A stretch of DNA of 64,000 bases, from positions 1 to 64,000 of the forward strand of contig CAVZHI010000005.1 of assembly GCA_963775015.1 (NCBI GenBank), given 5' to 3'. Below the pieces are notes generated by a model. The model searched no databases and had not been told where the DNA came from. It saw nothing but the letters and a program-made list of their open reading frames with translations. The stretch's first letter is position 1. Each line of letters starts with the position of its first letter. This document shows, piece after piece, positions 47,170 through 56,982 of the stretch. The translations under genes and the position numbers were made by a program. This DNA comes from JAEMQF01 sp963775015 (GTDB lineage Bacteria > Pseudomonadota > Gammaproteobacteria > Burkholderiales > Burkholderiaceae_C).

Positions 47170-47666
47170 ATGAACAACTCCTTCCCGCGCCTCATCGACG
47201 GCATGTGCGCGACGCTGCGCAGCGAAGTCCTGCCGCGCCTCACCGACGACTACGCGCGCAGCCAGGTGTTCGGCGTCATCAACCTGCTGAACACGTTCAA
47301 GGTGCGCGCCGACTGGTCGGCGGGCTTCCTGCTGCAGCAGATCGCCGCGCAGCACGAGGCGCTGCATGGCGTTGCCGAACTGCTGCGCGAAGCGCCGGCG
47401 CAACTCGGGTTGCCCGTCGTCCCGGCGTTGCCAGCGCCGGCAGCGACGCCGGTCGCCGAGCTGCTGCAGCTGCGCGATGAGGGAAACCGCGCCATCGGCG
47501 TGTGGTCGGCATGGGTCGATGCGAATCGAGCGTCGCCTGGACGCGCCGCACGCCTGCGCGCATCGACGAACTGCTGCGCGCAGCGATGCGCGCCGAAGTC
47601 GCGATCGAATTGAAAAACGCGCCGCGGCCGCTGTTTGCCGAGATGTCGAGCGGGACGGAGGGTTGA
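47170..47666 (+). CDS. Small helical protein, LvaB-like partner by position (frameshift near 47525)
   Basis: About 165 codons starting one base after the kinase stop. The start MNNSFPRLIDGMCATLRSEV and LTDDYARSQVFGVINLLN are helical and resemble the small partner proteins encoded beside phosphotransferase/acyl-CoA dehydrogenase pairs. The end, in another frame after about 47525, reads IDELLRAAMRAEVAIELK. I assign no enzyme activity. LvaB is known to be needed by the LvaA kinase; similarity here is by position and size only. Confidence 0.5.
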
Positions 47667-47816
47667 GGCGCCGAGCCTGTCGACATGTCACAGCAGCTGT
47701 GACGGCCGCCGGTTCACCCCCGCCGTAGCGATGAGGGCAGGGGCGCGCAGCACGTGTGGCTGCGATCTTCCCCGGATTGACAGCAGCGGCGATTCGACTA
47801 GATTCCGACCCTGATG

Positions 47817-47830
47817 GTACGCTAGCGTAA
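47817..47830. promoter_or_regulatory. Operator-like palindrome, site C
   Basis: GTACGCTAGCGTAA fits the GTACG-N4-CGTAC pattern except for the last base. It lies 98 bases upstream of the Liv-type transporter operon. The 260-base gap 47667-47927 holds no gene. Confidence 0.65.
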
Positions 47831-47927
47831 GAAGCGCTTGGCGCCGCGCACCAGACTCCCCCGTCGCGACCTTGCGGCCACCCCATCGGCCCGACGCAGC
47901 GGCCACGAATTCAGGAGAACCCAAGCC

Positions 47928-49125
47928 ATGATGCACATCACCCGCAGACTGTTCGCGTTGTCCGGCGCCGCGCTGCTCGCGTTGTCCGGCACCGCGGCGA
48001 TGGCGCAAGCGACGATCAAGGTCGGCCTGCTCACCATCGACAGCGGCCCGTTCGCGACCTACGCGAACCTGATCGAAGAGGGCGCGAAGACCGGCATCGA
48101 CTTGCTCAACGCCGAAGGCGGGGCGCTCGGGCGCAAGTTCGAACTCGTGATCCAGGCGCACTCGGGCTCGCCGGCGGCAGCGCTGGCCGCGGCGACGAAG
48201 CTCGCGCAGCAGGGCGGCGTGTCGGTGATCATGGGCCAGACGCTGAGCTCGCATTCGCTCGCGCTGTCGCCCAAACTCGACGCGCTGAACGTGCTGCACA
48301 TCGACACCTACGCGCAGAGCAATGACTTGATGACCAAGTCGTGCGCGCCGAATTACTTTCGCGTCAATACGCCCGACGCGCTGACGACACGCATGATGCA
48401 GGACTACGTCAAGTCGACCGGCGCGAAGACGTGGAACCTGATCTCGATGGACTACGCCGCGGGGCAGAGTTTCGCGAAGGGTTTCAGCGACCTCGTCACC
48501 GGCATGGGTGGAACGGTGCAGCAGAACCTGTTCTCGCCGCCGAGCACGACCGACTTCGGCAGCTTCATCTCGCAGCTGTCCAAGCCCGCCGACGCGCTCG
48601 TCGTCACGCTGTTCATGAGCGACGGCCAGTCGTTCGCCAAGCAGTCGAAGCAGTTCGGCCTGTTCGAGAAGTACAAAACGGTCATCGGCAACGGCTTCGC
48701 CACCGACTTCCAGCTCGAAGCGCATGGCGACAACGTGCTCGGCGTCGTCAATTCACTTGAGCTGGACGCCGGAGTTTCCCGGCGCGCGCAATGCGCACTA
48801 CGTGAAAGAGTTCGTGCTGCGCAACAAGCGCAAACCCTTCTACACCGACGCGGACCTGATGGCCGGCCTCGAAGTGTTCCGCGCCGGCGTGATCAAGGCC
48901 AAGTCGAGCGAGCCCGCCGCGGTGCGCAAGGCGCTCGAAGGCCTGAAGATCCCGATGATCTTCGGCACGCTCGAAATGCGCGCCGCCGATCACCACCTGA
49001 TCCGCCAGCACGGCATGGCGCAGGTCGTCAAAGGCGAGGGCGGCAAGAACCGCTTCGAGATGAAGGTGCTGAGGATGGGCCCGGACATCTACCCGCCGCC
49101 GAGCCCCGAATGCAAGGTGTCGTAG
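47928..49125 (+). CDS. Branched-chain-type ABC substrate-binding protein (frameshift near 48765)
   Basis: About 399 codons. A signal peptide ends near AAMAQA, followed by a Leu/Ile/Val-binding-protein (Peripla_BP_6) body: IKVGLLTIDSGPFATYANLI and LAQQGGVSVIMGQTLSSHS. After the break near 48765 comes NAHYVKEFVLRNKRKPFY, still in family register. AGGAG precedes the ATG at 47928. It heads an ABC import operon; ligands of such proteins often include aromatic or aliphatic acids as well as amino acids. Confidence 0.87.
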
Positions 49126-49160
49126 TCGCGCCCTAGCGCTGCTGCGCGCGAGCACCACCC

Positions 49161-50034
49161 GTGGATTTCGCGCAGATCTTCAGCGTTGCGCAACTCGCCA
49201 ACGCGCTCGCGTTGGCTTCCTTGTTGACGATTCTGGCCAGCGGCCTGGCGCTGATCTTCGGCCTGCGCGACGTCATGAACTTCGGCCATGGCGCGCTCTA
49301 CATGCTGGGCGCGTACCTGGGCTTCTCGGTGAGCCGGACTTTCAGCTTCTGGGCCGCGCTCGTGATCGTTCCGCTCGCGCTCGCGGTCGTGGGTGCGGCG
49401 TTCGAACTGGCCGTGCTGCGGCCGCTGCAACGGCGCAGCCACATGGACGTGGCGCTCGTCACCTTCGGCCTCGCGCTCATCATCGGGCCGGCGGTGCACA
49501 AGATCTGGGGGACGACGCCTCTGTCGGTGGAGCCGCCGGACGTTCTCGCGGGCTCGACGCTGCTGTTCGGCACCATGTACCCGCTGTATCGCCTGTTCCT
49601 CATCGCGGTCGGTTTCAGTACGTGCCTGCTTGCTCGCGGCATGGCTCAAGTACACGCGCAGCGGCATGCACACGCGCGCCGTGAGCCAGCAACCGCATGT
49701 GGCGCGAATGATGGGCGTGAACACGGATCGGCTGAGCCTGATGGTGGTGTGCCTGGGCTGCGGCTTCGCGGGACTGGCGGGCGTGCTCGCCGGGCCGTAT
49801 CTGTCGGTGGACCCGGGAATGGGCGCGACGATTCTCATCAGCTGCCTCATCGTCGTCGTCGTCGGAGGGTTGGGCAGCATCGGCGGCGCCATCGCCGCCG
49901 CGGTCGTTTACGGCTTCATCCAGGTCATCGGTTCCGTGCTGTTGCCGTCGGTCGCGGTGCTCGCGCCGTACCTGCTCTTGTTCATCGTGCTGCTGTGGCG
50001 GCCGCAGGGCTTCGGCCGCGGGCGGGTCGCCTGA
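49161..50034 (+). CDS. livH: Branched-chain-type ABC permease LivH-like (frameshift near 49620)
   Basis: About 291 codons with a GTG start. It is a multi-helix inner-membrane permease with the family's GLRDVMNFGHGALYMLGAYL and RTRAVSQQPHVARMMGVNT-like loop, here SGMHTRAVSQQPHVARMMG. After the frame change near 49620 it ends VLAPYLLLFIVLLWRPQGFG. The stop overlaps the ATG of the second permease. It pairs with that gene to form the translocation pore. Confidence 0.87.
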
Positions 50035-51019
50035 TGCTGAATGCGAAGTCCTGGCGCGGCGCGACCTTCTGGTCCCTCCTGGTGCTGGCCGGGTTGCTCG
50101 TTCCGCTGCTGCTGACGAACAAGTTCTACCTCGGCCTGCTCATCAACGGCATGATCCTCGGCGTCGCCGCGGTCGGCATCGGCTTTCTCATGCACCAGTG
50201 CGGCCTCGTGATGTTCGGCGTCGCTGCGTTCATCGGCTTGCCGGCGTACCTTGTGGGGATCGGGTCGATGCGGCTGGGAATGAGCCTGAACGCTTCCGTG
50301 TTGTTCGCGCTCGCGCTGAGCACGCTGTTCGCGCTGCTCGTCGGTGCGCTCGTGGTTCGCGCGCGGCCGCTGCCGTTTGCGATGTTGACGCTCGCGCTCG
50401 CGCAAATGCTCAAGTCGGTGTCGACGCTGAACGTGATGCGCCCGATCACCGCAGGCGAAGACGGGCTGGCGATGACGTTCAGCGGCATTTCCTCGGGCTC
50501 ACCCAAACGCAACTCGCCAAGGCGTCGGCGTTCTGGCCGGTGGCGTGGCTGGCGCTCTGCGCTGTGCTCGCGCTCGCCTGGTTCGCCGCGAACTCGCGTT
50601 TTGGCCAGGTGCTGCGCGCGACGCAGGCGAACGAAGAGCGCATGCGCTTCTCGGGCTTTGACACCTACCGGCCGCGCCTCGCGGCGTTCGTGCTCGCGTC
50701 GTTCATCGTCTCGGTGTCGGGCGTGCTGATCGCGCTGAACAGCGCGTTCGCGTCGCCCGAGCTGCTCGACTTCGCGACCGGCGGCCACCCTCTGGTGGCG
50801 ATGCTCGTCGGCGGCGCCGCGACGGTGGGCGGGCCGCTGCTCGGCGCGCTGCTCTACACCTGGGGGCAGGACGCATTCGGCGCGACCGGGCACCTCGAGT
50901 TGCTGACCGGCATCGCCGTCGTCGTCGTGATTTCGGCGTTCCCGCAGGGTGCGATGGGTTTTGTTCTGCAAACCTGGCGCAAGCTTCGCGGCGCGGTGAG
51001 GGCGCAGCATGCTTCTTGA
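50034..51019 (+). CDS. livM: Branched-chain-type ABC permease LivM-like (frameshift near 50495)
   Basis: About 328 codons. The membrane segments include LVLAGLLVPLLLTNKFYLGL and LLINGMILGVAAVGIGFLMH; the cytoplasmic coupling loop is QVLRATQANEERMRFSGFDT. It is frame-broken near 50495, after FSGISSG. The ATG overlaps the livH-like stop, and the fused ATPase gene starts 17 bases after its own stop. This is the second half of the permease pair. Confidence 0.87.
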
Positions 51020-51036
51020 ATTGGAACGCGCAGACC

Positions 51037-52431
51037 ATGCTTCGCGTTGAAGACCTCAGCGTGAGCTACGGCAGCGTGCACGCGCTGGACGGCGTGAACC
51101 TCGAAGTCGCGACGCGCGGCGTGCTGCACGGCGTGATCGGCCCGAACGGCGCGGGCAAGTCGACCCTCATGGACGCGATCACGGGGCGGCGCAAACCGAC
51201 GCGCGGCAAGGTCTTCGTCAACGGGCAGGACATCACGCAGCGCTCGGTCACCTGGCGGCGCCGCGCCGGCATGTCGCGTTCGTTTCAGCGCACGAGCATC
51301 TTCCCCGGCCTCACGGTTCGCGAGCAGCTGGAGCTCGTCGCGTCGCAGCTCGGTGAACCGAACCTGGATGAAATCATCGATGCGTTCGAGCTGCGCGGCG
51401 CGTTGAACGAGCCCGCCGACGCAATCGCCTACGGCGACCAGCGCCGCGTCGACATTGCGCTGGCGATGGTCGGCAAGCCGAGTCTGATGTTGCTCGACGA
51501 GCCCGCCGCGGGTCTGTCGACCGCAGAAACCGTGGCGCTGTTCGAGCATCTGGTGACGCTGGTGCGGCATCGCGGCGTGACGGCGCTCGTCGTCGAGCAC
51601 GACGTCGACGCGGTGTTCCGCTTCTGCGACGACATCACGGCGCTCGACCTCGGCCAGTTGCTCATCACTGGCAAGCCCGACGCGGTGCGAAGCGACCCGC
51701 GCGTGATCGCCGCCTACCTCGGGACCGCAGGTTGGATGAGCTTCCTGAAAATCATCGGCCTCACCGCCGGCTACGGCAAATCGGTCGTGCTGCGCGGCGT
51801 CGACCTCGAAGTGGACGAAGGCGAATCGGTCGCCGTCGTGGGGAAAAACGGCGCGGGCAAGTCGACGCTGCTCAATTCCTTCTTCGGCGGCACGACGATT
51901 CGCGCCGGGTCGATTCAGGTCGGCGGCGTCGCCATCGACAAGCTGCCGCCTTACATGGCGCCGAAACACGGCGTCAGCATTTCGCCGCAAGGTCGCCTCA
52001 TCCTGCCGCACCTGAGCGTGCAGGAGAACCTGCTGCTCGGCGCGGCGCCGGGTCGCAAGGGGCATTGGACGTTGGACACCGTGTGCGCGCTGTTCCCGAT
52101 CCTGCGCGAGCGGCGCGACAGGCCCGGCACCGCGCTCAGCGGCGGCCAGCAGCAGATGCTTGCGGTGGGCCGCGCGCTGCTCGCGAACCCGCGCGTGCTG
52201 CTGCTCGACGAGCCGTCGGAAGGCCTGTCGCCGATCCTCATCGACGAACTGGTTCGCACCTTCAACAAGATTCGCGACGCCGGAACCGGCATCCTCGTCG
52301 TCGAGCAGCACCTGAACCTGGTGCGCCGCGTGACGCAGCGCTTCGTCGTGATGGCCAAAGGCGAAATCATCGACCGGGGCGTGACCGCTGACATCGACAG
52401 CGACGCGCACCGGGCGGCGCTGGCGTTCTGA
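51037..52431 (+). CDS. Fused LivG-LivF double ABC ATPase
   Basis: One frame of 464 residues carries two ATPase domains normally encoded by livG and livF. The first (about 1-230) has GPNGAGKST, AYGDQRRVDIALAM and LLDEPAAGL; the second (about 233-464) has GKNGAGKST, LSGGQQQMLAVGRAL and LLDEPSEGL. The domains meet at GTAGWMSFLK with almost no linker, where a separate livF would start (ATGAGC). A TGA changed to TGG at the junction would explain it. Each domain is full length, so the protein could drive the importer. Confidence 0.85.
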   Translation: MLRVEDLSVSYGSVHALDGVNLEVATRGVLHGVIGPNGAGKSTLMDAITGRRKPTRGKVFVNGQDITQRSVTWRRRAGMSRSFQRTSIFPGLTVREQLELVASQLGEPNLDEIIDAFELRGALNEPADAIAYGDQRRVDIALAMVGKPSLMLLDEPAAGLSTAETVALFEHLVTLVRHRGVTALVVEHDVDAVFRFCDDITALDLGQLLITGKPDAVRSDPRVIAAYLGTAGWMSFLKIIGLTAGYGKSVVLRGVDLEVDEGESVAVVGKNGAGKSTLLNSFFGGTTIRAGSIQVGGVAIDKLPPYMAPKHGVSISPQGRLILPHLSVQENLLLGAAPGRKGHWTLDTVCALFPILRERRDRPGTALSGGQQQMLAVGRALLANPRVLLLDEPSEGLSPILIDELVRTFNKIRDAGTGILVVEQHLNLVRRVTQRFVVMAKGEIIDRGVTADIDSDAHRAALAF

Positions 52432-52548
52432 CGCGCAGGGCGGCTGCTGGAGCGGCGGCTTTGAACGCCCCCGGGGCCAGTCCAACCCGGGGCGGCCCTT
52501 CCGGGGGGTCAAGCAATGTGGCAGAGCCACATTGGCTTGAGACGCGAG

Positions 52549-52830
52549 CTACCTCGTGGCGGCGAGGCGCGTCTCGCGCCCGGCGGCTGCGGCCATCGTG
52601 TGGACTGCCGGAAGCGTCGCCACGCGGTGCACCTGCGGCGGCGCGAGTTCGTGGCCGATGACGATTCGGGCAAAGTAATAGGCGTTGCGCACGCGCTCGC
52701 TCAACGCGTCGAGGTCGACGTGGCCGCAGGCGTCGCACGGGAAGCTGCAACTCTGCGCGGTACTGGACAAGGCGCGAAAGCGCAATTCATAGCGCTCGGC
52801 TCGGACAGCGTCAGGGGGCGTGGCTTGCAT
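52549..52830 (-). CDS. Small hypothetical protein
   Basis: Protein of 93 residues. The centre CDACGHVDLDALSERVRNAY then FARIVIGHELAPPQV has a plausible folded, non-random look and the frame has typical codon use. I do not recognise a family or function. It faces the ATPase gene and is 235 bases from the VapB gene on the other side, a gap in which I see nothing else. It could be spurious. Confidence 0.4.
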   Translation of the reverse strand: MQATPPDAVRAERYELRFRALSSTAQSCSFPCDACGHVDLDALSERVRNAYYFARIVIGHELAPPQVHRVATLPAVHTMAAAAGRETRLAATR

Positions 52831-53065
52831 TCAGGCTCCGGACTTTCGAATCAGAGGTGTCGGCGGCATCTTGTGCACCGCATCAACAACGGCGCAAGCG
52901 TATCGTATGTTGCTGAACGATACTTTGCCGGCTGGGAGAAACACTTGTGCGGCGAAATCACAACGCTTCACTGACTTCCGGGGATTGAGTCTCGAATCCG
53001 GAGCGGTCGGGCCGCTACAGGAGGTCGATATACTCTCGACAAGTTGACGCAATATGGGTAGCCAT

Positions 53066-53314
53066 ATGAAGACAACCATCGAGATTTCCGACTCCCTGCT
53101 CGACGAGACGCGCAGACTCGCGCGACGCGAGGGAACGACGGTGCGCGCCCTCGTCGAACAAGGCCTGCGCCAATTGATTGCGCAGCGCAGCAGCAGCGGG
53201 TCGGCGTTTCACCTGCGAGACGCCAGCGTCGACGGCGACGGCCTGCGCCAGGAACTCGAAGCCGTTTCGTGGGAGCGCCTGCGCGAGCTCGCCTACGAGG
53301 GGCGCGGCGGATGA
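53066..53314 (+). CDS. VapB-type antitoxin
   Basis: Protein of 82 residues. It begins MKTTIEISDSLLDETRRLAR, a ribbon-helix-helix/VapB2-like start, followed by EGTTVRALVEQGLRQLI. The ATG at 53066 is preferred because this sequence is the usual beginning; another ATG is 12 bases upstream. Its stop overlaps the start of the PIN toxin gene (ATGA), and it probably binds that toxin and the shared promoter. Confidence 0.82.
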   Translation: MKTTIEISDSLLDETRRLARREGTTVRALVEQGLRQLIAQRSSSGSAFHLRDASVDGDGLRQELEAVSWERLRELAYEGRGG

Positions 53315-53751
53315 TCGCCGTCGACACCAACGTTCTCGTCTACGCGCACCGGCGCGACGCACCCTTTCACGCCGCGGCAAGCCGCTGCATCGCGGAACTG
53401 GCGCAGAGCCGCGCCGCGTGGGCGCTGCCGTGGCCGTGCATCCACGAGTTCATCGGCATCGTCACGCACCCGAGGATCTACAAGACACCGTCGTCGATCG
53501 GGCAGGCGTTCGATCAGGTCGAAGCGTGGTTGGAGTCGCCCACGGTTTCGCTGCTGGGTGAAGGCGGCAACTACTGGGACACGCTGAAGCCGCTCGTCAC
53601 GTCGGCGCGCGTGACCGGGCCGCAAATCCACGACGCGCGCATCGCCGCGCTGTGTCTGCAGCACGGCGTGCGCGAGCTGTGGACTGCGGACCGGGACTTT
53701 GGTCGTTTCACCGCGTTGAAGACGCTCAACCCCTTGGTCGCGGCAGCTTGA
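53311..53751 (+). CDS. PIN-domain toxin, VapC-like
   Basis: Ribonuclease of 146 residues. PIN-domain acidic residues are visible: Asp5 in AVDTNVLVYAH, Glu in CIHEFIGIV, Asp in GPQIHDARIAAL and Asp in LWTADRDFGRF. The protein would cleave RNA unless bound by the VapB partner encoded just upstream. Intact, without a frameshift. It is not visibly linked to the neighbouring catabolic genes. Confidence 0.87.
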   Translation: MIAVDTNVLVYAHRRDAPFHAAASRCIAELAQSRAAWALPWPCIHEFIGIVTHPRIYKTPSSIGQAFDQVEAWLESPTVSLLGEGGNYWDTLKPLVTSARVTGPQIHDARIAALCLQHGVRELWTADRDFGRFTALKTLNPLVAAA

Positions 53752-53880
53752 AGCGATCGCATCGACGCGTGCACTGCGGGCCCGCCAGCGATCCGCTGAC
53801 AAAGCGCTACAGCGCGCCGCGCCGCCGGTGCTAGCCTTGCTCGGCGCACTCTTCGTGGGTGCGATCAGGAAGGGCAAAGT

Positions 53881-54573
53881 ATGAAAACCAATACACACCA
53901 GTGTTCGGACCGGAGTTCGCTGCGGCCGGCATCGATGTTGAATGGGGTCACGTTGCGCGCCGTCCTGGCGGGCGTCGGCTGCGCCCTGCTCGGCGCCTCC
54001 TGCGCCACGCGCCATGTCGACGCTGAATGGTCCGACCCGCAATTCGCCGGGCAGTCGCTCGTCGGCACCAAGGTGTTTGTGGTGTGCCAGGCGAACGACC
54101 TCGCGTTGCGACGCCTGTGTGCCGACCAGGTCGCGGCACGCCTGACCGAGTACGGCGCAGCCGCGCTGCTCGCGCCCGATGCGGCAGACGCAGGAGCCAC
54201 GGCTCCGCCTGCGGCCGGCGCCGACATCGCCGCGGCGCGCGCAGCGGGCGCGGCCACGGTGTTTCGCACGACGCTGTCGCCCGACGTCACCGTCGTCCCG
54301 CCGGGGCCGTCGATCAGCATCGGTGTCGGCGGCTTCAGCGTCGGGCGGCGCAGCGGCGGTGGCGTCGGCATGGGCGTCGGCGTGCCGCTTGGCGAGCCCG
54401 GCCCGCCGAGCACCGGCTACAGCGCGAACGGCGCGTTCACCGACGTCGCCAGCGGCCGCCTGATGTGGACCGCCAAGGCGACCACACCGCCCACCCAAGA
54501 CGTTCCGGCTCAGATCGCGACGCTCGCCGGGCACTTGCTCGACGCGGCGCGCAAGGCGGGGTTGTTCCAGTGA
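53881..54573 (+). CDS. Putative lipoprotein with Gly-rich middle
   Basis: Protein of 230 residues. A hydrophobic signal ends LLGASCATRH, so Cys about 41 is the likely lipidated residue. Later parts contain VTVVPPGPSISIGVGGFSVG and a Gly-rich GGGVGMGVGVPLG. The C-terminal region (YSANGAFTDVASGRLMWTAK) resembles DUF4136-like lipoproteins, in which the same kind of segment occurs. Probably periplasmic. The function is unknown. Confidence 0.6.
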   Translation: MKTNTHQCSDRSSLRPASMLNGVTLRAVLAGVGCALLGASCATRHVDAEWSDPQFAGQSLVGTKVFVVCQANDLALRRLCADQVAARLTEYGAAALLAPDAADAGATAPPAAGADIAAARAAGAATVFRTTLSPDVTVVPPGPSISIGVGGFSVGRRSGGGVGMGVGVPLGEPGPPSTGYSANGAFTDVASGRLMWTAKATTPPTQDVPAQIATLAGHLLDAARKAGLFQ

Positions 54574-54611
54574 GTGGCTGAGTCGCGCGGGCTCTTGCTC
54601 GCAGTGGGTGG

Positions 54612-55742
54612 TCAGCCCTTCCAGGTGAAGGGAAAAACGAGCTGTTTCATGAAGCCGTCGGGCACATAGTCACCCTGCACGCCGTAGTGCGCCGGCCATT
54701 CGCGCGTCGACTTCACGGCCGTGCCGAACAGGTGGTCGAGGAAGGCGAAGTGCGCAGCGTAGTTCTTGTCGATCGCGTCGGTGTCCTGCGAATGGTGCCA
54801 GTGGTGAAAATTCGGCGTCACGATCAGATGGCGCAGCGGCCCCAGGCGCACGCTCACGTTCGCGTGGTTGAACACCGCCTGGAAGCCGACGATGAGGATG
54901 TACGCGTCGATCACCTCCTTCGAAAACCCGAGCACGAAGATCGGCGCCAGCACCAAGGTGCGCGTGATGATCACCTCCAGGATGTGCTGGCGCGAGCCGG
55001 CGAGCCAGTCCATGCTCTTCACGCTGTGGTGCACCGCGTGCAGCCGCCACAGCCATGGCACTTCGTGATAGGCGCGGTGCGTCCCGTACTGCACCAGGTC
55101 CGCAACCAGCACGATCAGGAACAGCGCGAGCGGAAACGGCAAGTCCTGCACCCAGAACCTGACGCCGTCTTTCGCGGCCCAGCCGAACAGCTTGTGCACG
55201 AGCAGGTTCACCGCAAGCAGCACGAAACCGACCAGCATGTGATTGACGATGAAGTGGTGCAGATCGGTTTGCCACTGCGCGCGGAACACCGGCTGCTCGC
55301 GGCGCAGCGCAAACAGCTTTTCGATGAAGACAAAGATCAGCGTCGAGCCCAGCAGGTCGAGAATGAACCAGTCCAGTCCGATGTAGGGCGTGTTGTCGGC
55401 GAAGTCGTTCACCGGGACCTTGTGGCCGCCCAGCGCCAGCGTCAGGCCGACAAGCACGAACGCGGCCAGCGCCAGCCAGCGCGAACGGCCGCGGATGATG
55501 TTGAACAGCGCCAGCGCGCCGGAGACGATCATCGCGCCGAGCATCAGCTGGCGCAGCAGGTTCACGTCGTAGTTCTGGCGCAGCTGCGGCGTGGTCAGAT
55601 ACTGCGGGAAGTGAAATGCGAGCACGCCCAGGAAGCACAGGCTGGCCAGACCGAGCGCGATGACCCCCGTGACCAGGCCATGGCCGGGCCGCAGCTCGCC
55701 GTGCGATTCGCTGAGTCGATTCAGTTTCTCGAGTGGGTTCAT
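54612..55742 (-). CDS. Sterol desaturase/fatty acid hydroxylase family protein
   Basis: Membrane protein of 376 residues with at least five hydrophobic segments and the diiron histidine boxes: TDLHHFIVNH, GTHRAYHEVPW with RLHAVHHSVKSMD, and TPNFHHWHHSQDTDA. It would hydroxylate or desaturate a lipid with oxygen. It ends the minus-strand pair whose first gene is the DUF7064/7065-like protein, 30 bases upstream; operator site D precedes that pair. Confidence 0.87.
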   Translation of the reverse strand: MNPLEKLNRLSESHGELRPGHGLVTGVIALGLASLCFLGVLAFHFPQYLTTPQLRQNYDVNLLRQLMLGAMIVSGALALFNIIRGRSRWLALAAFVLVGLTLALGGHKVPVNDFADNTPYIGLDWFILDLLGSTLIFVFIEKLFALRREQPVFRAQWQTDLHHFIVNHMLVGFVLLAVNLLVHKLFGWAAKDGVRFWVQDLPFPLALFLIVLVADLVQYGTHRAYHEVPWLWRLHAVHHSVKSMDWLAGSRQHILEVIITRTLVLAPIFVLGFSKEVIDAYILIVGFQAVFNHANVSVRLGPLRHLIVTPNFHHWHHSQDTDAIDKNYAAHFAFLDHLFGTAVKSTREWPAHYGVQGDYVPDGFMKQLVFPFTWKG

Positions 55743-55771
55743 GGCCGGATCGAAAGACGCTCAAGCCCGCA

Positions 55772-56881
55772 TCAGATCGGCGGGTGCACCTGCACCGCTT
55801 CGTACTTCGCATAACCCTTGCCGACGCCGTATTCGATGATGCCGTAGCCGACTTCGCCAGCGTCGCGAACTTCGATCACCTGGTCGGCGAGGGTGCGCAC
55901 TTTGGCGCGGGTGGCGGGGTCATTCAAATTCCAGTTGTCGTGGGCGTGGAAGAGCTTGCCGCGGTCGTCGCCGTGGAACCAGCCGTTCAGGCCGCCGTAG
56001 AGGCCGCCCTTCAGGAAGTAGCGCGTCGGCAGGACGCGGATCGCGACGTCGCGCTCCGCGCCGCCGGCAAAGCGCAGCTGGAAAGTCGCCGACGCCATCG
56101 ATTGGCCATGGGGGTCGGCGTGCCATTTCACGTCGTGGCGCACGTCGCTGAGCTGGTGCCTTGAAGACGCCTTGCTGCCGACGCCGAAAACTTCTTCTCC
56201 CGAGAGGTAGATCTTCTCGCCCGGCGCACGCTCCTTGAAGAAGATGTGCAGCCCGCGGCCCTGGAACTGCGCCGTCGTCCAGCAATAGAAGAACGGCGGG
56301 TAGAAGGTGAGCGGCGGCGTCGACTCGTCAGTACGCATCTCGGCGCGCACGCCCCAGGAATGGTCGCGCTGGCCGAGCCAGGAATCGACGTCGACGCGCT
56401 TCCCGTCGTATTCGAGCCAGCCCGTGTAGCGCCCGAGCTGCTGCACGCGCGCCATGTTTTCCGTGATGCGGCCGTCGCGCCGGCGCTGGTGCGCTTTTTC
56501 TTCGTGCGCATTCATCGTCGCGTGGAACTCGATCTCGAAGCGGATTCCCGAGTCGTTTTCGCTGAGGCGCAGCGAATGGCGCCGCAACCCTTCGATGACG
56601 CGAATCTCGAGCGGCCCGACCGTCGTGTTCAGCGGGTCCGGGCGCAGCTTGCGCGAGGCGCGGAAGTTCCATTGCCGGCCCGGAACGGCGACGCCGGCAA
56701 ACGCGTCCATCACGCTCCGGTTCGGGTGGTAACCCAGGCCGATGTCGAAAATCACCTCGCCGCCGGGCACCGGGTGCCCGGTGTACCAGAGGCGCTCCAT
56801 CCACGCCGGGTCGCTGTTGTCGATCTGGTCGAAGGTGGTCGGCAGCTGGTGGCCGATCAGGTCGTCCTGGGGGCTGAGCAT
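55772..56881 (-). CDS. DUF7064/DUF7065-like protein (hydroxyneurosporene-synthase-like fold)
   Basis: Protein of 369 residues. Characteristic parts are GGEVIFDIGLGYHPNRSVMD, a SWLGQRDHSWGVR segment (the D-x-S-W-G-V-R hallmark) and IIEYGVGKGY near the end. Such proteins appear in catabolic clusters of steroid or terpenoid acyl-CoA and share a lipocalin-like fold with CrtC-type hydratases; activity is unknown. The ATG at 56879-56881 begins just before the conserved part. Operator site D is 41 bases upstream. It is divergent from two enoyl-CoA hydratases. Confidence 0.7.
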   Translation of the reverse strand: MLSPQDDLIGHQLPTTFDQIDNSDPAWMERLWYTGHPVPGGEVIFDIGLGYHPNRSVMDAFAGVAVPGRQWNFRASRKLRPDPLNTTVGPLEIRVIEGLRRHSLRLSENDSGIRFEIEFHATMNAHEEKAHQRRRDGRITENMARVQQLGRYTGWLEYDGKRVDVDSWLGQRDHSWGVRAEMRTDESTPPLTFYPPFFYCWTTAQFQGRGLHIFFKERAPGEKIYLSGEEVFGVGSKASSRHQLSDVRHDVKWHADPHGQSMASATFQLRFAGGAERDVAIRVLPTRYFLKGGLYGGLNGWFHGDDRGKLFHAHDNWNLNDPATRAKVRTLADQVIEVRDAGEVGYGIIEYGVGKGYAKYEAVQVHPPI

Positions 56882-56921
56882 GGAGTTGCGCGCAGTGAGG
56901 GTTCTGGGGTCGGCGATGGTA

Positions 56922-56935
56922 GTACGGTAGCGTAC
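56922..56935. promoter_or_regulatory. Operator-like palindrome, site D (perfect)
   Basis: GTACGGTAGCGTAC is the only site of the five with fully complementary 5-base arms. It lies between the DUF7064/7065-like gene and the first enoyl-CoA hydratase, 41 and 47 bases from the respective starts. Confidence 0.7.
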
Positions 56936-56982
56936 AGTTGCAAGCTGCATTGTCCCAGTTTCACAGCGAGGTCGCGTCGCCC

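Noticed and set aside
52439..52520. Possible terminator or small RNA downstream of the ATPase gene
   Set aside because: GC-rich partial palindromes (CCCCGGGG-type) are present but no T-run or other support was found.
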